Shown: positions 23,120 through 31,213 of the stretch, one piece after another
Layout: every line of letters begins with the position of its first letter
How positions within the stretch are numbered: position 1 is the first letter of the stretch
Assembly (NCBI GenBank): GCA_937961665.1
Contig: CALGMO010000071.1
Span: forward strand, 1 to 33,672
From: an uncultured Fimbriimonadaceae bacterium
GTDB lineage: Bacteria; Armatimonadota; Fimbriimonadia; Fimbriimonadales; Fimbriimonadaceae
DNA: 33,672 nt
Direction: 5' to 3'
Program-made: the position numbers and the translations under genes
Notes under the pieces: generated by a model
Told to the model about the DNA's origin: nothing
What the model saw: the letters and a program-made list of their open reading frames with translations, nothing else
The model's database searches: none

Positions 23120-23893
23120 ATGGCGAAGACCATCCGACTCAAGATTCAGCGCCAGGAGGGCCGCGACGGGGCGAAGACCTGGCAGACGTTCGAGATTCCG
23201 TACAAGGCGAACCTGAACGTCATCTCCGCGCTTCAGGAGGTCCAGAGGAACCCGACAACGGCCGACGGGCAGACGGTGCCGCCCCCGGCCTGGGAGTGCG
23301 CCTGCCTGGAGGAGGTCTGCGGCGCCTGCACGATGGTGATCAACGGCGGCGTCCGGCAGGCGTGCACGGCTCTCATCGACGAAGTTGCCGTCGCCAACGG
23401 CGACGTCTTGGAGGTCACGCTGCAGCCGATGAGCAAGTTCCCGGTGGTGCGGGACCTCATCGTGGACCGCAGCAAGATGTTCGAAAGCCTGAAGAAGGTG
23501 CGGGCTTGGGTGCCGATCGACGGGAGCTACGACCGCGGCATGGCGCCTCCGCAGGACGACCGCGTCCGGCAGCTTCGCTACGCGCTGAGCCGGTGCATGA
23601 CGTGCGGCTGCTGCGTCGAGGCCTGCCCGCAGTTCAACGACAAGTCGAAGTTCGTCGGGCCCGCCGCCCTGGGCCAGGCGCTGCTGTTCAATCTGCACCC
23701 GGTCGGCGCCGCGCTGTCGCACGAGAGGCTCGAGTTCCTGACCACCGAGGAGGGCATCTCCGGATGCGGGAACGCCCAGAACTGTGTGAAGGTGTGCCCG
23801 AAGGAGGTGCCCCTCACCAAGGCGATCGCGATGCTGAACCGAGACACCACCTTCTACAAGGTGAAGAAGTGGCTGGGTCTCGTTCCGGTCTAG
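23120..23893 (+). CDS. sdhB: Succinate dehydrogenase/fumarate reductase iron-sulfur subunit
   Basis: A 257-residue electron-transfer subunit. The [2Fe-2S] ligands are Cys62, Cys67, Cys70 and Cys82. The [4Fe-4S]/[3Fe-4S] ligands lie in CMTCGCCVEACP (159-170) and CGNAQNCVKVCPKEVP (216-231). The opening IRLKIQRQEG and NPTTADGQTVPPPAWEC resemble the Bacillus-type SdhB that works with a single di-haem membrane anchor. No sdhA or sdhC is in the window, at least not directly beside it. AGGAG (23104-23108) precedes the ATG. The next gene, encoding a DsbD-alpha-like protein, starts 7 bases after the stop, so the gene is probably part of a short operon with it and kdsA. Confidence 0.93.
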   Translation: MAKTIRLKIQRQEGRDGAKTWQTFEIPYKANLNVISALQEVQRNPTTADGQTVPPPAWECACLEEVCGACTMVINGGVRQACTALIDEVAVANGDVLEVTLQPMSKFPVVRDLIVDRSKMFESLKKVRAWVPIDGSYDRGMAPPQDDRVRQLRYALSRCMTCGCCVEACPQFNDKSKFVGPAALGQALLFNLHPVGAALSHERLEFLTTEEGISGCGNAQNCVKVCPKEVPLTKAIAMLNRDTTFYKVKKWLGLVPV

Positions 23894-23900
23894 AGCACCG

Positions 23901-24383
23901 ATGTCCAGTCTCTGCGCCCTCGCGGCCCTGATCGCCCTGGCGTCTCCCCCGGCGCCGAAGGTCTCCATCTCGTGGTCCGCGCCGACGGTGGCGCCCCGAT
24001 CCGTGGCCCGGGCGACGGTCTCCGTAGAGCTGCCGGACGGGTTCCACGCGTACGCGAACCCACCTTCGCGCCCCGAGCTCATCCCCCTGGAGGTCAGACT
24101 CGTGGACGCGCCGAAGGGCGTGAGGGCTTCCTTCCGGTATCCGGAGGGGCAGTTGCGCACGCTGGGCGTCGATCCGCAGCCGGTCTCGGTGTACGAGGGA
24201 ACGGTCCGCATCGCCGCCACGGTCGTCGCACCCTCCAACCCCGGCAGGCACACCCTGCGATTCAAGGTTTCCCTCCAACAGTGCGACGACGCTCAGTGCT
24301 TCATGCCGCAGGAGGTGGAGGTCCGCACGGTGCTCGTCGTCGCCGGGCAGCCCCCCAAGGCGCCGAGGGGGACGAGGCGATGA
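23901..24383 (+). CDS. Stand-alone DsbD N-terminal (alpha)-domain-like protein
   Basis: A 160-residue exported protein, with a short signal peptide (MSSLCALAALIALAS). The remainder matches the immunoglobulin-like alpha domain of the thiol-disulfide reductase DsbD: LPDGFHAYANPP, IPLEV, FRYPEG, VSVYEGTVRI and VSLQQCDDAQCFMPQEV. Cys128 and Cys133 stand where the DsbD alpha domain has its redox pair. The membrane core and the C-terminal thioredoxin domain of DsbD are absent and not encoded nearby, so it would need a separate electron donor. It sits 7 bases after sdhB and overlaps kdsA as ATGA. A role in keeping a periplasmic partner reduced is inference. Confidence 0.78.
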   Translation: MSSLCALAALIALASPPAPKVSISWSAPTVAPRSVARATVSVELPDGFHAYANPPSRPELIPLEVRLVDAPKGVRASFRYPEGQLRTLGVDPQPVSVYEGTVRIAATVVAPSNPGRHTLRFKVSLQQCDDAQCFMPQEVEVRTVLVVAGQPPKAPRGTRR

Positions 24384-25192
24384 CACCTTGCCGAGTAGGG
24401 GCAGTGGAGATCGGCGGAGAGCGGCCGACGCTGATCGCCGGCCCCTGCCTCGCCGAGTCGCGGCAGCTCTGCCAAGACGTCGCCGGCGCGGTGGCGGAGA
24501 TCTGCCGAGACCTGAAGATCGGATACGTCTTCAAGGCCAGCTTCGACAAGGCGAACCGCACCAGCGCAGCATCGGCTCGGGGATTCGGCCTGCAGGCCCT
24601 CGAGTGGATCGCCGAAGCCGGCCGTGCAGCGGGGGCGCCGACGACCACCGACGTTCACCTCCCCGAGCAGTGCCGTGAAGCCGCCGAGGCCGTGGACCTG
24701 CTCCAGATTCCGGCCTTTCTGTGCCGCCAGACCGACCTACTCGAGGCCGCGGCGGCAACCGGCCGACCGGTGAACGTGAAGAAGGGCCAGTTCCTCGCGC
24801 CTTGGGATGCCCGCAACATCGTGGAGAAGCTGCACAGGGCGGGCGCGGCGGGCATCGTGCTGACGGAGAGGGGCACCACGTTCGGCTACAACACGCTGAT
24901 CGTGGACATGTACGGCCTCGAGGTCATGCGCGGATTCGGCGTTCCCGTCTGCTTCGACGGCACCCACTCCACCCAGCGGCCGGGTGGCGCCGGCTCGGCA
25001 AGCGGCGGCGTGCGCGAGGCCGTGCCGGCCCTCTGCCGGGCGGCGGCTGCCGTCGGCATCGACGCGCTCTTTCTCGAGGTGCACCCCAACCCGGAGAAGG
25101 CCCTGTCGGACGCGGCCACGCAGTGGCCTCTGGACGGCCTCCGGAGCCTGCTGGAGCGCGTTCTGCGGGTGTGGGAGGCCGCTCGCCCCTAG
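24380..25192 (+). CDS. kdsA: 3-deoxy-D-manno-octulosonate 8-phosphate synthase
   Basis: A 270-residue TIM-barrel enzyme joining arabinose 5-phosphate and phosphoenolpyruvate to make Kdo 8-phosphate, the first step of Kdo for lipopolysaccharide. Marks include IAGPCLAES (19-27), KASFDKANRTS, TDVHLPEQ, PAFLCRQTDLL, NVKKGQFLAPWD, TERGTTFGYNTLIVDM and DGTHSTQRPGG. Cys23 in the GPC motif is typical of the metal-dependent class (as in Aquifex), whereas the E. coli type has Asn there; this class call is inference. The ATG overlaps the previous stop (ATGA). The TAG stop shares CTAG with the stop of the convergent GT4 gene. Its presence supports a diderm host. Confidence 0.93.
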   Translation: MTPCRVGAVEIGGERPTLIAGPCLAESRQLCQDVAGAVAEICRDLKIGYVFKASFDKANRTSAASARGFGLQALEWIAEAGRAAGAPTTTDVHLPEQCREAAEAVDLLQIPAFLCRQTDLLEAAAATGRPVNVKKGQFLAPWDARNIVEKLHRAGAAGIVLTERGTTFGYNTLIVDMYGLEVMRGFGVPVCFDGTHSTQRPGGAGSASGGVREAVPALCRAAAAVGIDALFLEVHPNPEKALSDAATQWPLDGLRSLLERVLRVWEAARP

Positions 25193-26253
25193 GCACGCCC
25201 GACCCAACTCCCGAAGAGAGAGTCGTACCGGCCAATCATCGCCTCGAGGGTGAACCCCTCGCGGTACCTCGTCAGAGCGGCCGCCCCCATCTCCGACCTG
25301 CGTTCGGGGTCGCGGGCCAACGCGTCCAGCGCCTCGCCGAGGGCCTCCGGACTCGCCTTGGGGACGAGCAGGCCGGTCCGCGCGTCGTCGACCGCTTCCG
25401 GTATCCCCCCGACCCTCGACGCGACAATGGGCTTGCCCAGCGACATCGCCTCCAGCGCCGAGAACGGAAACGCCTCCTCCCACACGCTGGGAATCACGAC
25501 CGCGTCCACGGCCAGTACGGCGTCGGCGACGGCCTCCGTGCGACCGTGGAGCACGACGGGACGACCCTGGGCTTCCGCCTCCAGACGCCTGCGCAAGGGT
25601 CCGTCCCCAAACGCGTGCAGGGTCCAAGGGGCTCCCGGCCGCGCCGCCCGAATCGCGTGAACGAGCCCCTTCTCCTCCACCAGCCGCCCGAAGAACCCCA
25701 CCGCGCAATCGGAGTCGGAAATCCCGAGGCGGCGCCGAGCCTCGGCGCGCGAGACGGTCGGTTCGAGGGCGGGAACGCCGGACAGCACGGTGTGGACCCT
25801 GTCCTCTGGAAAGCCGCTCTCCACCAGCGACCTCCGCACGGCCTCGGACACGCCGATCCACCGATCGATCCTCCGGCAGAGGGCCAGCGCCTTGCGGCGC
25901 GCATAGGGAAGCGCGAGGTGCCTGGTGGCCACGACCCGGCAGCCCTCGGCGCTCGCCGCCAAGGCCGGCACCAGGAAGTCCGGGCTGAAGTGCACGTGCA
26001 CGAGGTCCGGTCGAGCGGCGCGGAAGAGCCTTCGAAAGGCCGGATAGGCCAGCCAGTCGTTGCGACCCCTCAGCCGCCTCTCCACGACCGGGACGGTGGC
26101 ACGGGACGCCACGGGAGTGCCCGGAGCGGCGACCAAGGAAGCCTGCCACCCGCGGCTCCGCAGCCCCTCGGCGAGCCACACCACGTACCGCTCGATGCTT
26201 CCCCACTCGCGGAGACTGGTGGCGACCTCGAGGAGCCTCGGACCGTCAGCCAA
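25189..26253 (-). CDS. GT4-family glycosyltransferase
   Basis: A 354-residue GT-B enzyme. The N-terminal opening RLLEVATSLREWGSIERYV is the usual GT4 acceptor-domain start. The C-terminal domain shows VGFFGRLVEEKGL (185-197), FGDGPLRRRLEAEA, and the E-x7-E donor motif with Glu260 and Glu268 in WEEAFPFSALEAMSLGKP, then SRVGGIPEAV. The sugar and acceptor cannot be told; envelope polysaccharide is likely. The start is TTG at 26253, overlapping the esterase stop by 8 bases; this start gives the normal N-terminus. It is the last gene of a leftward NIL, esterase, GT4 run and shares its CTAG end with kdsA. Confidence 0.85.
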   Translation of the reverse strand: MADGPRLLEVATSLREWGSIERYVVWLAEGLRSRGWQASLVAAPGTPVASRATVPVVERRLRGRNDWLAYPAFRRLFRAARPDLVHVHFSPDFLVPALAASAEGCRVVATRHLALPYARRKALALCRRIDRWIGVSEAVRRSLVESGFPEDRVHTVLSGVPALEPTVSRAEARRRLGISDSDCAVGFFGRLVEEKGLVHAIRAARPGAPWTLHAFGDGPLRRRLEAEAQGRPVVLHGRTEAVADAVLAVDAVVIPSVWEEAFPFSALEAMSLGKPIVASRVGGIPEAVDDARTGLLVPKASPEALGEALDALARDPERRSEMGAAALTRYREGFTLEAMIGRYDSLFGSWVGRA

Positions 26254-27142
26254 GGTGAACCCGCATCCAGTCGAGGTTGTTGGGGACCATGTCGGGCGTC
26301 CACTCGTGGCCGACGGGGTACCGGATCAGCCGCTTCGGGCCTGGCAGCGCCTCGTAGAGGGCCTCCACCCGCTCGGGCCTCGACGCCGGGTCCCGCTCGC
26401 CCAGGCTCGCTTGCGTCGGGACCCTGCACAGCGGAGCCAAGTGGGTTGTGTCGAAGTAGCTCAGCGTGTGGGAGACTCTCTCATAGCCCAGCGGCACCGA
26501 ATCCGCGTAGTCCTGGAGCTCCTTGAGCGGATACCTCAGCAGGTCGCGGACGGCGATCTCCCTCGTTCGGCAGAGGAACGGCATGTCGGCGCAGACTGCC
26601 TTCACGACCGGGCAGATCGCGCCGAGCCACACCGCCATCCCGCCCCCTTGGCTCATGCCGGCTGCGGCGATGCGACCCTCGTCCACCTCGACCAGGGCCT
26701 GGAGAACCCGGGCCGCGAGGTAGGCGTTCTGCGTCATCCGCCGAAAGATCCAGGTCTCCGGAGTATCGATGCCCTCGGCGAAGTAGCCCTGCGAGGGTTT
26801 GTACCGCTCTTCATGAAAAGCGGGAAGCCCAAAGTGGTTGAAGCTGAGGCTGGCGAATCCCTCGCGCACGCCGTACTCGTTGGGTGGCACGGAAGAGCGC
26901 CCGTAAGGCGGAAGCCAGAGGAAAGCTGGGACGCGGCGGGCGCCGGGCGGATAGGCGTACCAGCCGTGCAGCTCCTCCCCGCCGATCCCCTCGAACCGGA
27001 TCTCCTCGCACAGGTGTCCGGATGCCAGCGGCCTAGGGTTCAGATCCCGCTTGTACCAGAGCCGGGCCGATGCGGCCTCCTCGGCCACTCGGGCCCAGAA
27101 CTCCTCCAGGTCCTCCGGCCGCTCGACGAGCTCGAAGATCAT
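26246..27142 (-). CDS. Acetyl xylan esterase-like hydrolase (AXE1/CE7 type)
   Basis: A 298-residue alpha/beta-hydrolase without a signal peptide, so probably cytoplasmic. The CE7 pattern is visible: the LPPYGR oxyanion strand (77-82), a GYF...IDTPETWIFRRM block, AAGMSQGGGMA with Ser164, VCADMPFLC, Asp251 in LGERDPASRPE and His279 in GHEWTPD. CE7 enzymes remove acetyl groups from short xylo-oligosaccharides and cephalosporins. Here it could deacetylate sugars after uptake or act on a glycan precursor. The ATG overlaps the stop of the NIL-domain gene (ATGA) and the 3' end overlaps the GT4 gene, so the three are translated as a set. Confidence 0.87.
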   Translation of the reverse strand: MIFELVERPEDLEEFWARVAEEAASARLWYKRDLNPRPLASGHLCEEIRFEGIGGEELHGWYAYPPGARRVPAFLWLPPYGRSSVPPNEYGVREGFASLSFNHFGLPAFHEERYKPSQGYFAEGIDTPETWIFRRMTQNAYLAARVLQALVEVDEGRIAAAGMSQGGGMAVWLGAICPVVKAVCADMPFLCRTREIAVRDLLRYPLKELQDYADSVPLGYERVSHTLSYFDTTHLAPLCRVPTQASLGERDPASRPERVEALYEALPGPKRLIRYPVGHEWTPDMVPNNLDWMRVHLG

Positions 27143-27378
27143 GCCCCGAGGGCGCGTTCCTGTGCCTCGACGTGCAGTCCGGTGGTCATCAGCCAGGCCG
27201 TGGCCCTCTGGATCTCCTCGACGGGCCCCTCCAGCACGATCTGCACCCAGCCGAAGTCCGTGTCCACGTTCGCCTTGACAAGGTTCACTTGGACCTCGAA
27301 GTCCCTCGCGAGCCGCCAGAGCCACGGCTCCTTCACCGCTTCCTTCCCCGCCGTCAGATTGAGAGTCGCCTTCGCCAC
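27139..27378 (-). CDS. Small stand-alone NIL-domain protein
   Basis: A 79-residue protein beginning at GTG, with GGAGG 4 bases upstream; no ATG gives a sensible start. The sequence follows the NIL domain found at the end of methionine ABC transporter ATPases (MetN) and beside some ferredoxins: a first strand (ATLNLTA), a long helix with WLWRLARDFEVQVNLVKANV, then FGWVQIVLEGPVEEIQRATAWL. In MetN this domain binds methionine and gates transport; in short proteins its role is not known. Here it is the first gene of the CE7 and GT4 run, an unusual context. Assignment is by pattern only. The gene is easy to miss because of its size and GTG start. Confidence 0.7.
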   Translation of the reverse strand: MAKATLNLTAGKEAVKEPWLWRLARDFEVQVNLVKANVDTDFGWVQIVLEGPVEEIQRATAWLMTTGLHVEAQERALGA

Positions 27379-27425
27379 CTTTCCTCCGATCCGTTGCGGC
27401 CCCTCCCGGGACCCTCCGCAGGCTG

Positions 27426-27431
27426 GATTGT
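27426..27431 (-). promoter_or_regulatory. Candidate -10 box (TACAAT) of the NIL-esterase-GT4 operon
   Basis: TACAAT on the minus strand lies about 48 bases before the GTG at 27378, in the 148-bp region shared with leuA. No convincing -35 is visible. Confidence 0.35.
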
Positions 27432-27470
27432 ACCTGTCCGGGGCCTCAGGGCAGAGCCCGGGCCCTTGCC

Positions 27471-27476
27471 GTATAA
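27471..27476 (+). promoter_or_regulatory. Consensus -10 box (TATAAT) of leuA
   Basis: A perfect TATAAT stands out in very GC-rich DNA, 50 bases before the leuA ATG. No matching TTGACA is seen 16-18 bases upstream. The leader of about 45 bases holds GAGGAG (27507-27512), rather far from the ATG for a ribosome-binding site. No leader peptide rich in Leu codons was seen. Confidence 0.55.
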
Positions 27477-27526
27477 TGTTCGGTATCCCCACGGCCCTTC
27501 GCGGGAAGAGGAGTCTCCGAACAGCG

Positions 27527-29026
27527 ATGCGAAAGATCCACATTCTCGACACGACTCTGCGCGACGGCGAGCAGTCACCGGGCGCCAGCCTCACCACGCA
27601 CGAGAAGCTGGAGATCGCCCACCAACTGGCCAGGCTCAACGTCGACGTGATCGAGGCCGGCTTCCCGTGTTCCTCCCCCGGCGACTTCGAGGCGGTCCGG
27701 CTGGTGGCCAAGGAAGTCAAGGGACCGACGATCACGGCCCTCGCGCGGGCCGTGAAGGCGGACATCGACGCCGTGTGGGAGGCGATTCGGGTGGCCGAGA
27801 AGCCGCGGATCCACGTGGTCCTCGGAAGCTCCGACATCCACTTGGCGCACAAGTTCCGGCGCAGCCGCGAGGAGGTGCTTCAGATCGGCGTCGAGGCGGT
27901 GAAGTACGCCAAATCGCTCTGCCCCGAGGTCCAGTACTCCACCGAGGACGCGTCCCGGAGCGACCGCCGCTACCTGTTCCAAGTCATCGAGGCCGTGATC
28001 GACGCCGGGGCCACCGTGGTGAACATCCCCGACACCGTCGGGTGGGCCGTCCCCGCGCAGTGGGGGCGCCTGATCGCGGACATCCGCAAGAACGTTCCGA
28101 ACATCGATCGCGCAATCCTCAGCGTGCACTGCCACAACGACCTCGGAATGGCCGTGGCCAACTCCCTAGCCGCCGTGAAGGCCGGGGCGCAGCAGGTCGA
28201 GTGCACCGTCAACGGCATCGGCGAGCGGGCAGGCAACGCCTCGCTCGAGGAGATCGTGATGGCCCTGAAGGTGCGGCGGGACTATTTCCGCGCGGAGACG
28301 GACATCGTCACGCGCGAGCTCACCCGCACCAGCAAGATGGTGAGCCGTCTGACGGGCCTGCTGGTCGCTCGCAACAAGGCGGTCGTCGGGGCCAACGCCT
28401 TCGCCCATTCGTCGGGCATCCACCAGGACGGCGTGCTGAAGCACCGCAAGAACTACGAGATCATCCAGCCCGAGGAGGTCGGAGCGGACGAGACGCAGAT
28501 CGTGCTGACCGCCCGATCCGGCAGACACGCCTTGAAGCACAGGCTCGAGACCCTCGGCTTCGTGGTGACCCAGCAGGAGCTGGAGAACATCCACCCGCGC
28601 TTCCTCGCGCTGGCGGACGCCAAGAAGGAGGTCTACGACGACGACCTCTACGCCCTGATGGCGGACGAGAGGGGCAGCGACCACCAAAAGGTCAAGCTCC
28701 TGTCGTTCCACGCCTCGACCGGCTCCGACGAGGCCCCGAGAGCAAAGGTTCGGCTGTCCATCCGCGGGCAGGAGATGGAGCGGGAGGCGTCCGGCGACGG
28801 CCCCGTGGACGCGGCCTTCCGCGCGATCGACGAGATGACCCGCGAGCAGGTCGTGCTGAAGGAGTACCGGATGCAGGCCGCGACCGCCGAGAAGGCCGCC
28901 TTGGGCCAGGCTACGGTGGTGCTGGAGCTGAATGGGCGAACGGCCACCTCGCAGGGCGCCTCGACGGACATCGTTGAGGCCAGTCTGCGGGCGTACGTCA
29001 ACGCTCTCAACCGCCTCCTTCCGTAG
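27527..29026 (+). CDS. leuA: 2-isopropylmalate synthase
   Basis: A 499-residue enzyme joining acetyl-CoA and 2-oxoisovalerate, the first committed step of leucine synthesis. The catalytic barrel shows TTLRDGEQSPGASL (about 9-22), HCHNDLGMAVANSLAA with the metal-binding histidines, and GIGERAGNASLEE. AHSSGIHQDGVLKH and the DDDLYALM linker follow. The C-terminal LeuA regulatory domain (about 370-499; VRLSIRGQEMER, ending SLRAYVNALNRLL) is complete, so feedback by leucine is likely. The ATG is chosen because the family begins KIHILDTTLRDG; a much longer reading frame upstream overlaps genes on the other strand and was rejected. It stands alone here, without leuBCD or ilv genes. Confidence 0.96.
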   Translation: MRKIHILDTTLRDGEQSPGASLTTHEKLEIAHQLARLNVDVIEAGFPCSSPGDFEAVRLVAKEVKGPTITALARAVKADIDAVWEAIRVAEKPRIHVVLGSSDIHLAHKFRRSREEVLQIGVEAVKYAKSLCPEVQYSTEDASRSDRRYLFQVIEAVIDAGATVVNIPDTVGWAVPAQWGRLIADIRKNVPNIDRAILSVHCHNDLGMAVANSLAAVKAGAQQVECTVNGIGERAGNASLEEIVMALKVRRDYFRAETDIVTRELTRTSKMVSRLTGLLVARNKAVVGANAFAHSSGIHQDGVLKHRKNYEIIQPEEVGADETQIVLTARSGRHALKHRLETLGFVVTQQELENIHPRFLALADAKKEVYDDDLYALMADERGSDHQKVKLLSFHASTGSDEAPRAKVRLSIRGQEMEREASGDGPVDAAFRAIDEMTREQVVLKEYRMQAATAEKAALGQATVVLELNGRTATSQGASTDIVEASLRAYVNALNRLLP

Positions 29027-29036
29027 GCGGAAACGA

Positions 29037-29065
29037 GGCGGCCCCGCCGGACCGGCGGGGCCGCC
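29037..29065. terminator. Strong GC hairpin between leuA and pdhB
   Basis: GGCGGCCCCGCC pairs perfectly with GGCGGGGCCGCC around GGACC (12-bp stem), 10 bases after the leuA stop and 24 bases before the convergent pdhB stop. No long U-tract is seen on the plus strand; a TTTCC follows on the minus strand. Probably a shared bidirectional terminator. Confidence 0.7.
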
Positions 29066-29089
29066 TGCTCGCACCGCCTTCCGGCCTCG

Positions 29090-30073
29090 CTAGAGACCGG
29101 CCTTGCGCACCGCGGCGATCACGTCGTCCGCGTTGGGGATGCACTGCAGCTCCAGCACCCTCGCGTACGGCATCGGCACGTTCAGTCCTCCGACCCGCCC
29201 CACCGGCGCGTCCAGATCGTCGAAGCAGTCCTCCCCGATGCGCGCCGCGATCTCGGCGCCGAAGCCGCCGCTGCGCCAATCCTCGTACACCACCACCGCC
29301 CGGTGGGTTCGGCGGACCGACGCGTAGATCGTCTCCACGTCCAGCGGAAGCAGCGAGCGAACGTCCACCACCTCGGCCTGGATCCCCTCCCCAGCCAGCT
29401 TCTCGGCGGCCTCGAGGCACACGTGCACCATCTTGCTGTAGGCGATGAGGCTGATGTCGGAGCCCTGGCGAACGATGTTCGCCTTGCCGAACGGCACGAG
29501 GTAGTCCATGTCAACCGGAACCTCGCCCTTCACTCCGTACAGCGTCGGGTGCTCCGTGAAGATCACCGGGTTGTCATCCCGCACCGCGGTCTTCAGCATG
29601 CCGTAGGCGTCCGCCGGGAACGCCGGCGCGACCACCTTCAACCCGGGGACGTGCGCGTACCATCCCTCCATCGAGTGGCTGTGCTGGGCGCTGAGCTGGT
29701 TGGCCGCGCCGCCCGGGCCTCGGATCACGAGCGGAACGCACGCCTGTCCCGCCGTCATGTAGTGGACCTTCGCGGAGTGGTTGATGATCTGGTCCAGCGC
29801 CAGGATGGAGAACGACATCGTCATCATCTCGACGATCGGCCTCAGACCGACCATCGCCGCGCCGGTGGCCAGGCCCACGATGCCCGGCTCCGTGATCGGG
29901 GTGTCCAGAACGCGGACCTGCTTGAACTGGTTGAACAGCCCCTGCGTCACGCGGAAGGTGCCCTGGTAGCGGCCGATGTCCTCGCCCATCAGGAACACGT
30001 TGGGGTCGCGCTCCATCTCGTCCACCATCGCCTGGCGGACGGCCTCGCGATAGGTCATCTCCTTGATCGCCAT
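29090..30073 (-). CDS. pdhB: 2-oxoacid dehydrogenase E1 beta subunit (pyruvate/acetoin type)
   Basis: A 327-residue subunit of the E1 heterotetramer that decarboxylates pyruvate (or a related 2-oxoacid or acetoin) with thiamine diphosphate. Visible blocks: VFLMGEDIGRYQGTFRVTQG near the start, RVLDTPITEPGIVGLATGAAM, GLRPIVEMM, SILALDQIINHSAK, VIRGPGGAANQLSAQHS and a C-terminal VVYEDWRSGGFGAEIAARI. These are typical of PdhB/AcoB. The ATG overlaps the pdhA stop by one base (TGATG). The E2 and E3 genes are not in the window, so pyruvate versus acetoin cannot be settled. Confidence 0.9.
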   Translation of the reverse strand: MAIKEMTYREAVRQAMVDEMERDPNVFLMGEDIGRYQGTFRVTQGLFNQFKQVRVLDTPITEPGIVGLATGAAMVGLRPIVEMMTMSFSILALDQIINHSAKVHYMTAGQACVPLVIRGPGGAANQLSAQHSHSMEGWYAHVPGLKVVAPAFPADAYGMLKTAVRDDNPVIFTEHPTLYGVKGEVPVDMDYLVPFGKANIVRQGSDISLIAYSKMVHVCLEAAEKLAGEGIQAEVVDVRSLLPLDVETIYASVRRTHRAVVVYEDWRSGGFGAEIAARIGEDCFDDLDAPVGRVGGLNVPMPYARVLELQCIPNADDVIAAVRKAGL

Positions 30074-31086
30074 CAGTGCCCCTTCTCCACTTCCATGTCG
30101 GTGTACACGTTGTCGTAGACCTCCTCGGGATCGGGGAACGGCATCGCGTCCGCCTTCTCGTAGATGTCTTGGACCTGATCCTCGATCTCGGCGTGGATGG
30201 CCTCGATCTGTTCCTGCGTGAGCACGCCCTGATCCAGGATGACCCGCTCCAGGAGCCGGATCGGGTCCCTGGCCTTGGCCGCCTCCACCTCGTCCGGGGT
30301 TCGGTAGAGGCTCTGATCGTTGTCGGCCGCGCCGTGCCCGGCGAAACGGTAGTTCATCACCTCCACGAGGTACGGCCGCTGCTCGGTGCGCACGTAGTCG
30401 ATGATGCGTCGGGCGGCCTTGCGGACGGCCAGCACGTCCATGCCGTCCATCCGCTCGTGGCGGATGCCGAACGGATACCCCTTGCGGTGGAGCTCCACGT
30501 TGGCGGCGTGGTACTCCAGCCTCGTGCCCATCGCGAACTCGTTGTTCTCGATGAGGAAGATGCAGGGCAGGTCCCAGAGGCCGGCCATGTTCAGCGTCTC
30601 GTAGAACACGCCGGCGTTCGAGGCCCCGTCGCCCAGGAAGTTGAGGGTCACCCGGTCCTCGCCCTTGTACTTGGAGCCGAACGCCAGCCCGGCGCCCAGC
30701 GGAATGTGCCCTCCGACGATCCCCCAACCTCCGAAGAAGTTGTTCTTGATGTCGTACAGGTGCATCGAGCCGCCCTTGCCTCTGCTGGTCCCGCCGCGAC
30801 GGCCCATGATCTCAGCCATGACGGCCACCGGGTCGTCGCCCATCAGAAGGGCCTGCGCGTGGTCGCGGTAGGCGGTGATCACGTAGTCGTCCTTGCGCAG
30901 CATGCTGAGCCAGCCGACCGCCGTGGCCTCCATACCGATGTAGACGTGGAGGTATCCCCCCGCCTTGCCCATCCGGTACACCTGGTTGCACTTCTCCTCG
31001 AAGTGCCGGATGAACAGCATCTGACGGTAAAGCTCTTCGAGCACCGCCGGGGATTCTTCGATGGTCAGTTCTGCGGGTTGGGCCAT
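30073..31086 (-). CDS. pdhA: 2-oxoacid dehydrogenase E1 alpha subunit (pyruvate/acetoin type)
   Basis: A 337-residue partner of the beta subunit, holding most of the thiamine-diphosphate site: GDGASNAGVFYETLNMA (152-168) with Asn181 in IENNEF. Other marks are FEEKCNQVYRMGKAGGYLH at the start, GGTSRGKGGSMHL and GIVGGHIPLGAGLAF. In the loop usually reading YRYHGHSMSD, this protein has YRFAGHGAADN, so the Ser phosphorylated in mitochondrial E1 is Gly. The ATG at 31086 is preceded by GGGGAG; longer in-frame starts reach into the divergent gene and give no family match. It is the first gene of the pdhA-pdhB pair, diverging from the aldo/keto reductase. Confidence 0.92.
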   Translation of the reverse strand: MAQPAELTIEESPAVLEELYRQMLFIRHFEEKCNQVYRMGKAGGYLHVYIGMEATAVGWLSMLRKDDYVITAYRDHAQALLMGDDPVAVMAEIMGRRGGTSRGKGGSMHLYDIKNNFFGGWGIVGGHIPLGAGLAFGSKYKGEDRVTLNFLGDGASNAGVFYETLNMAGLWDLPCIFLIENNEFAMGTRLEYHAANVELHRKGYPFGIRHERMDGMDVLAVRKAARRIIDYVRTEQRPYLVEVMNYRFAGHGAADNDQSLYRTPDEVEAAKARDPIRLLERVILDQGVLTQEQIEAIHAEIEDQVQDIYEKADAMPFPDPEEVYDNVYTDMEVEKGH

Positions 31087-31131
31087 ATCTCCCCTGAAAC
31101 CGCGCGACGGAGTTCCGTCCGCGCCGATGGA

Positions 31132-31137
31132 TTTATA
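31132..31137 (-). promoter_or_regulatory. Candidate -10 box (TATAAA) of pdhAB
   Basis: TATAAA on the minus strand lies 45 bases before the pdhA ATG, the only AT-rich spot in the 127-bp gap shared with the aldo/keto reductase gene. No clear -35. Confidence 0.4.
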
Positions 31138-31213
31138 CCTTCCGAGCGGCAGATCGTCCGATCCGGTCCCAAACGTTGCGCTCCCCCGGAGAGCAGGTGG
31201 TAAACCCGCGAAC

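Noticed and set aside
24737-26206. A 489-codon minus-strand frame overlapping kdsA and the GT4 gene
   Set aside because: Its translation is charged, repetitive and without domains, and both overlapped genes have clear family motifs.
26060-27526. A long in-frame extension that would make leuA start near 26060
   Set aside because: It lies opposite the esterase and NIL genes, has no LeuA-like sequence, and the TATAAT promoter is downstream of it.
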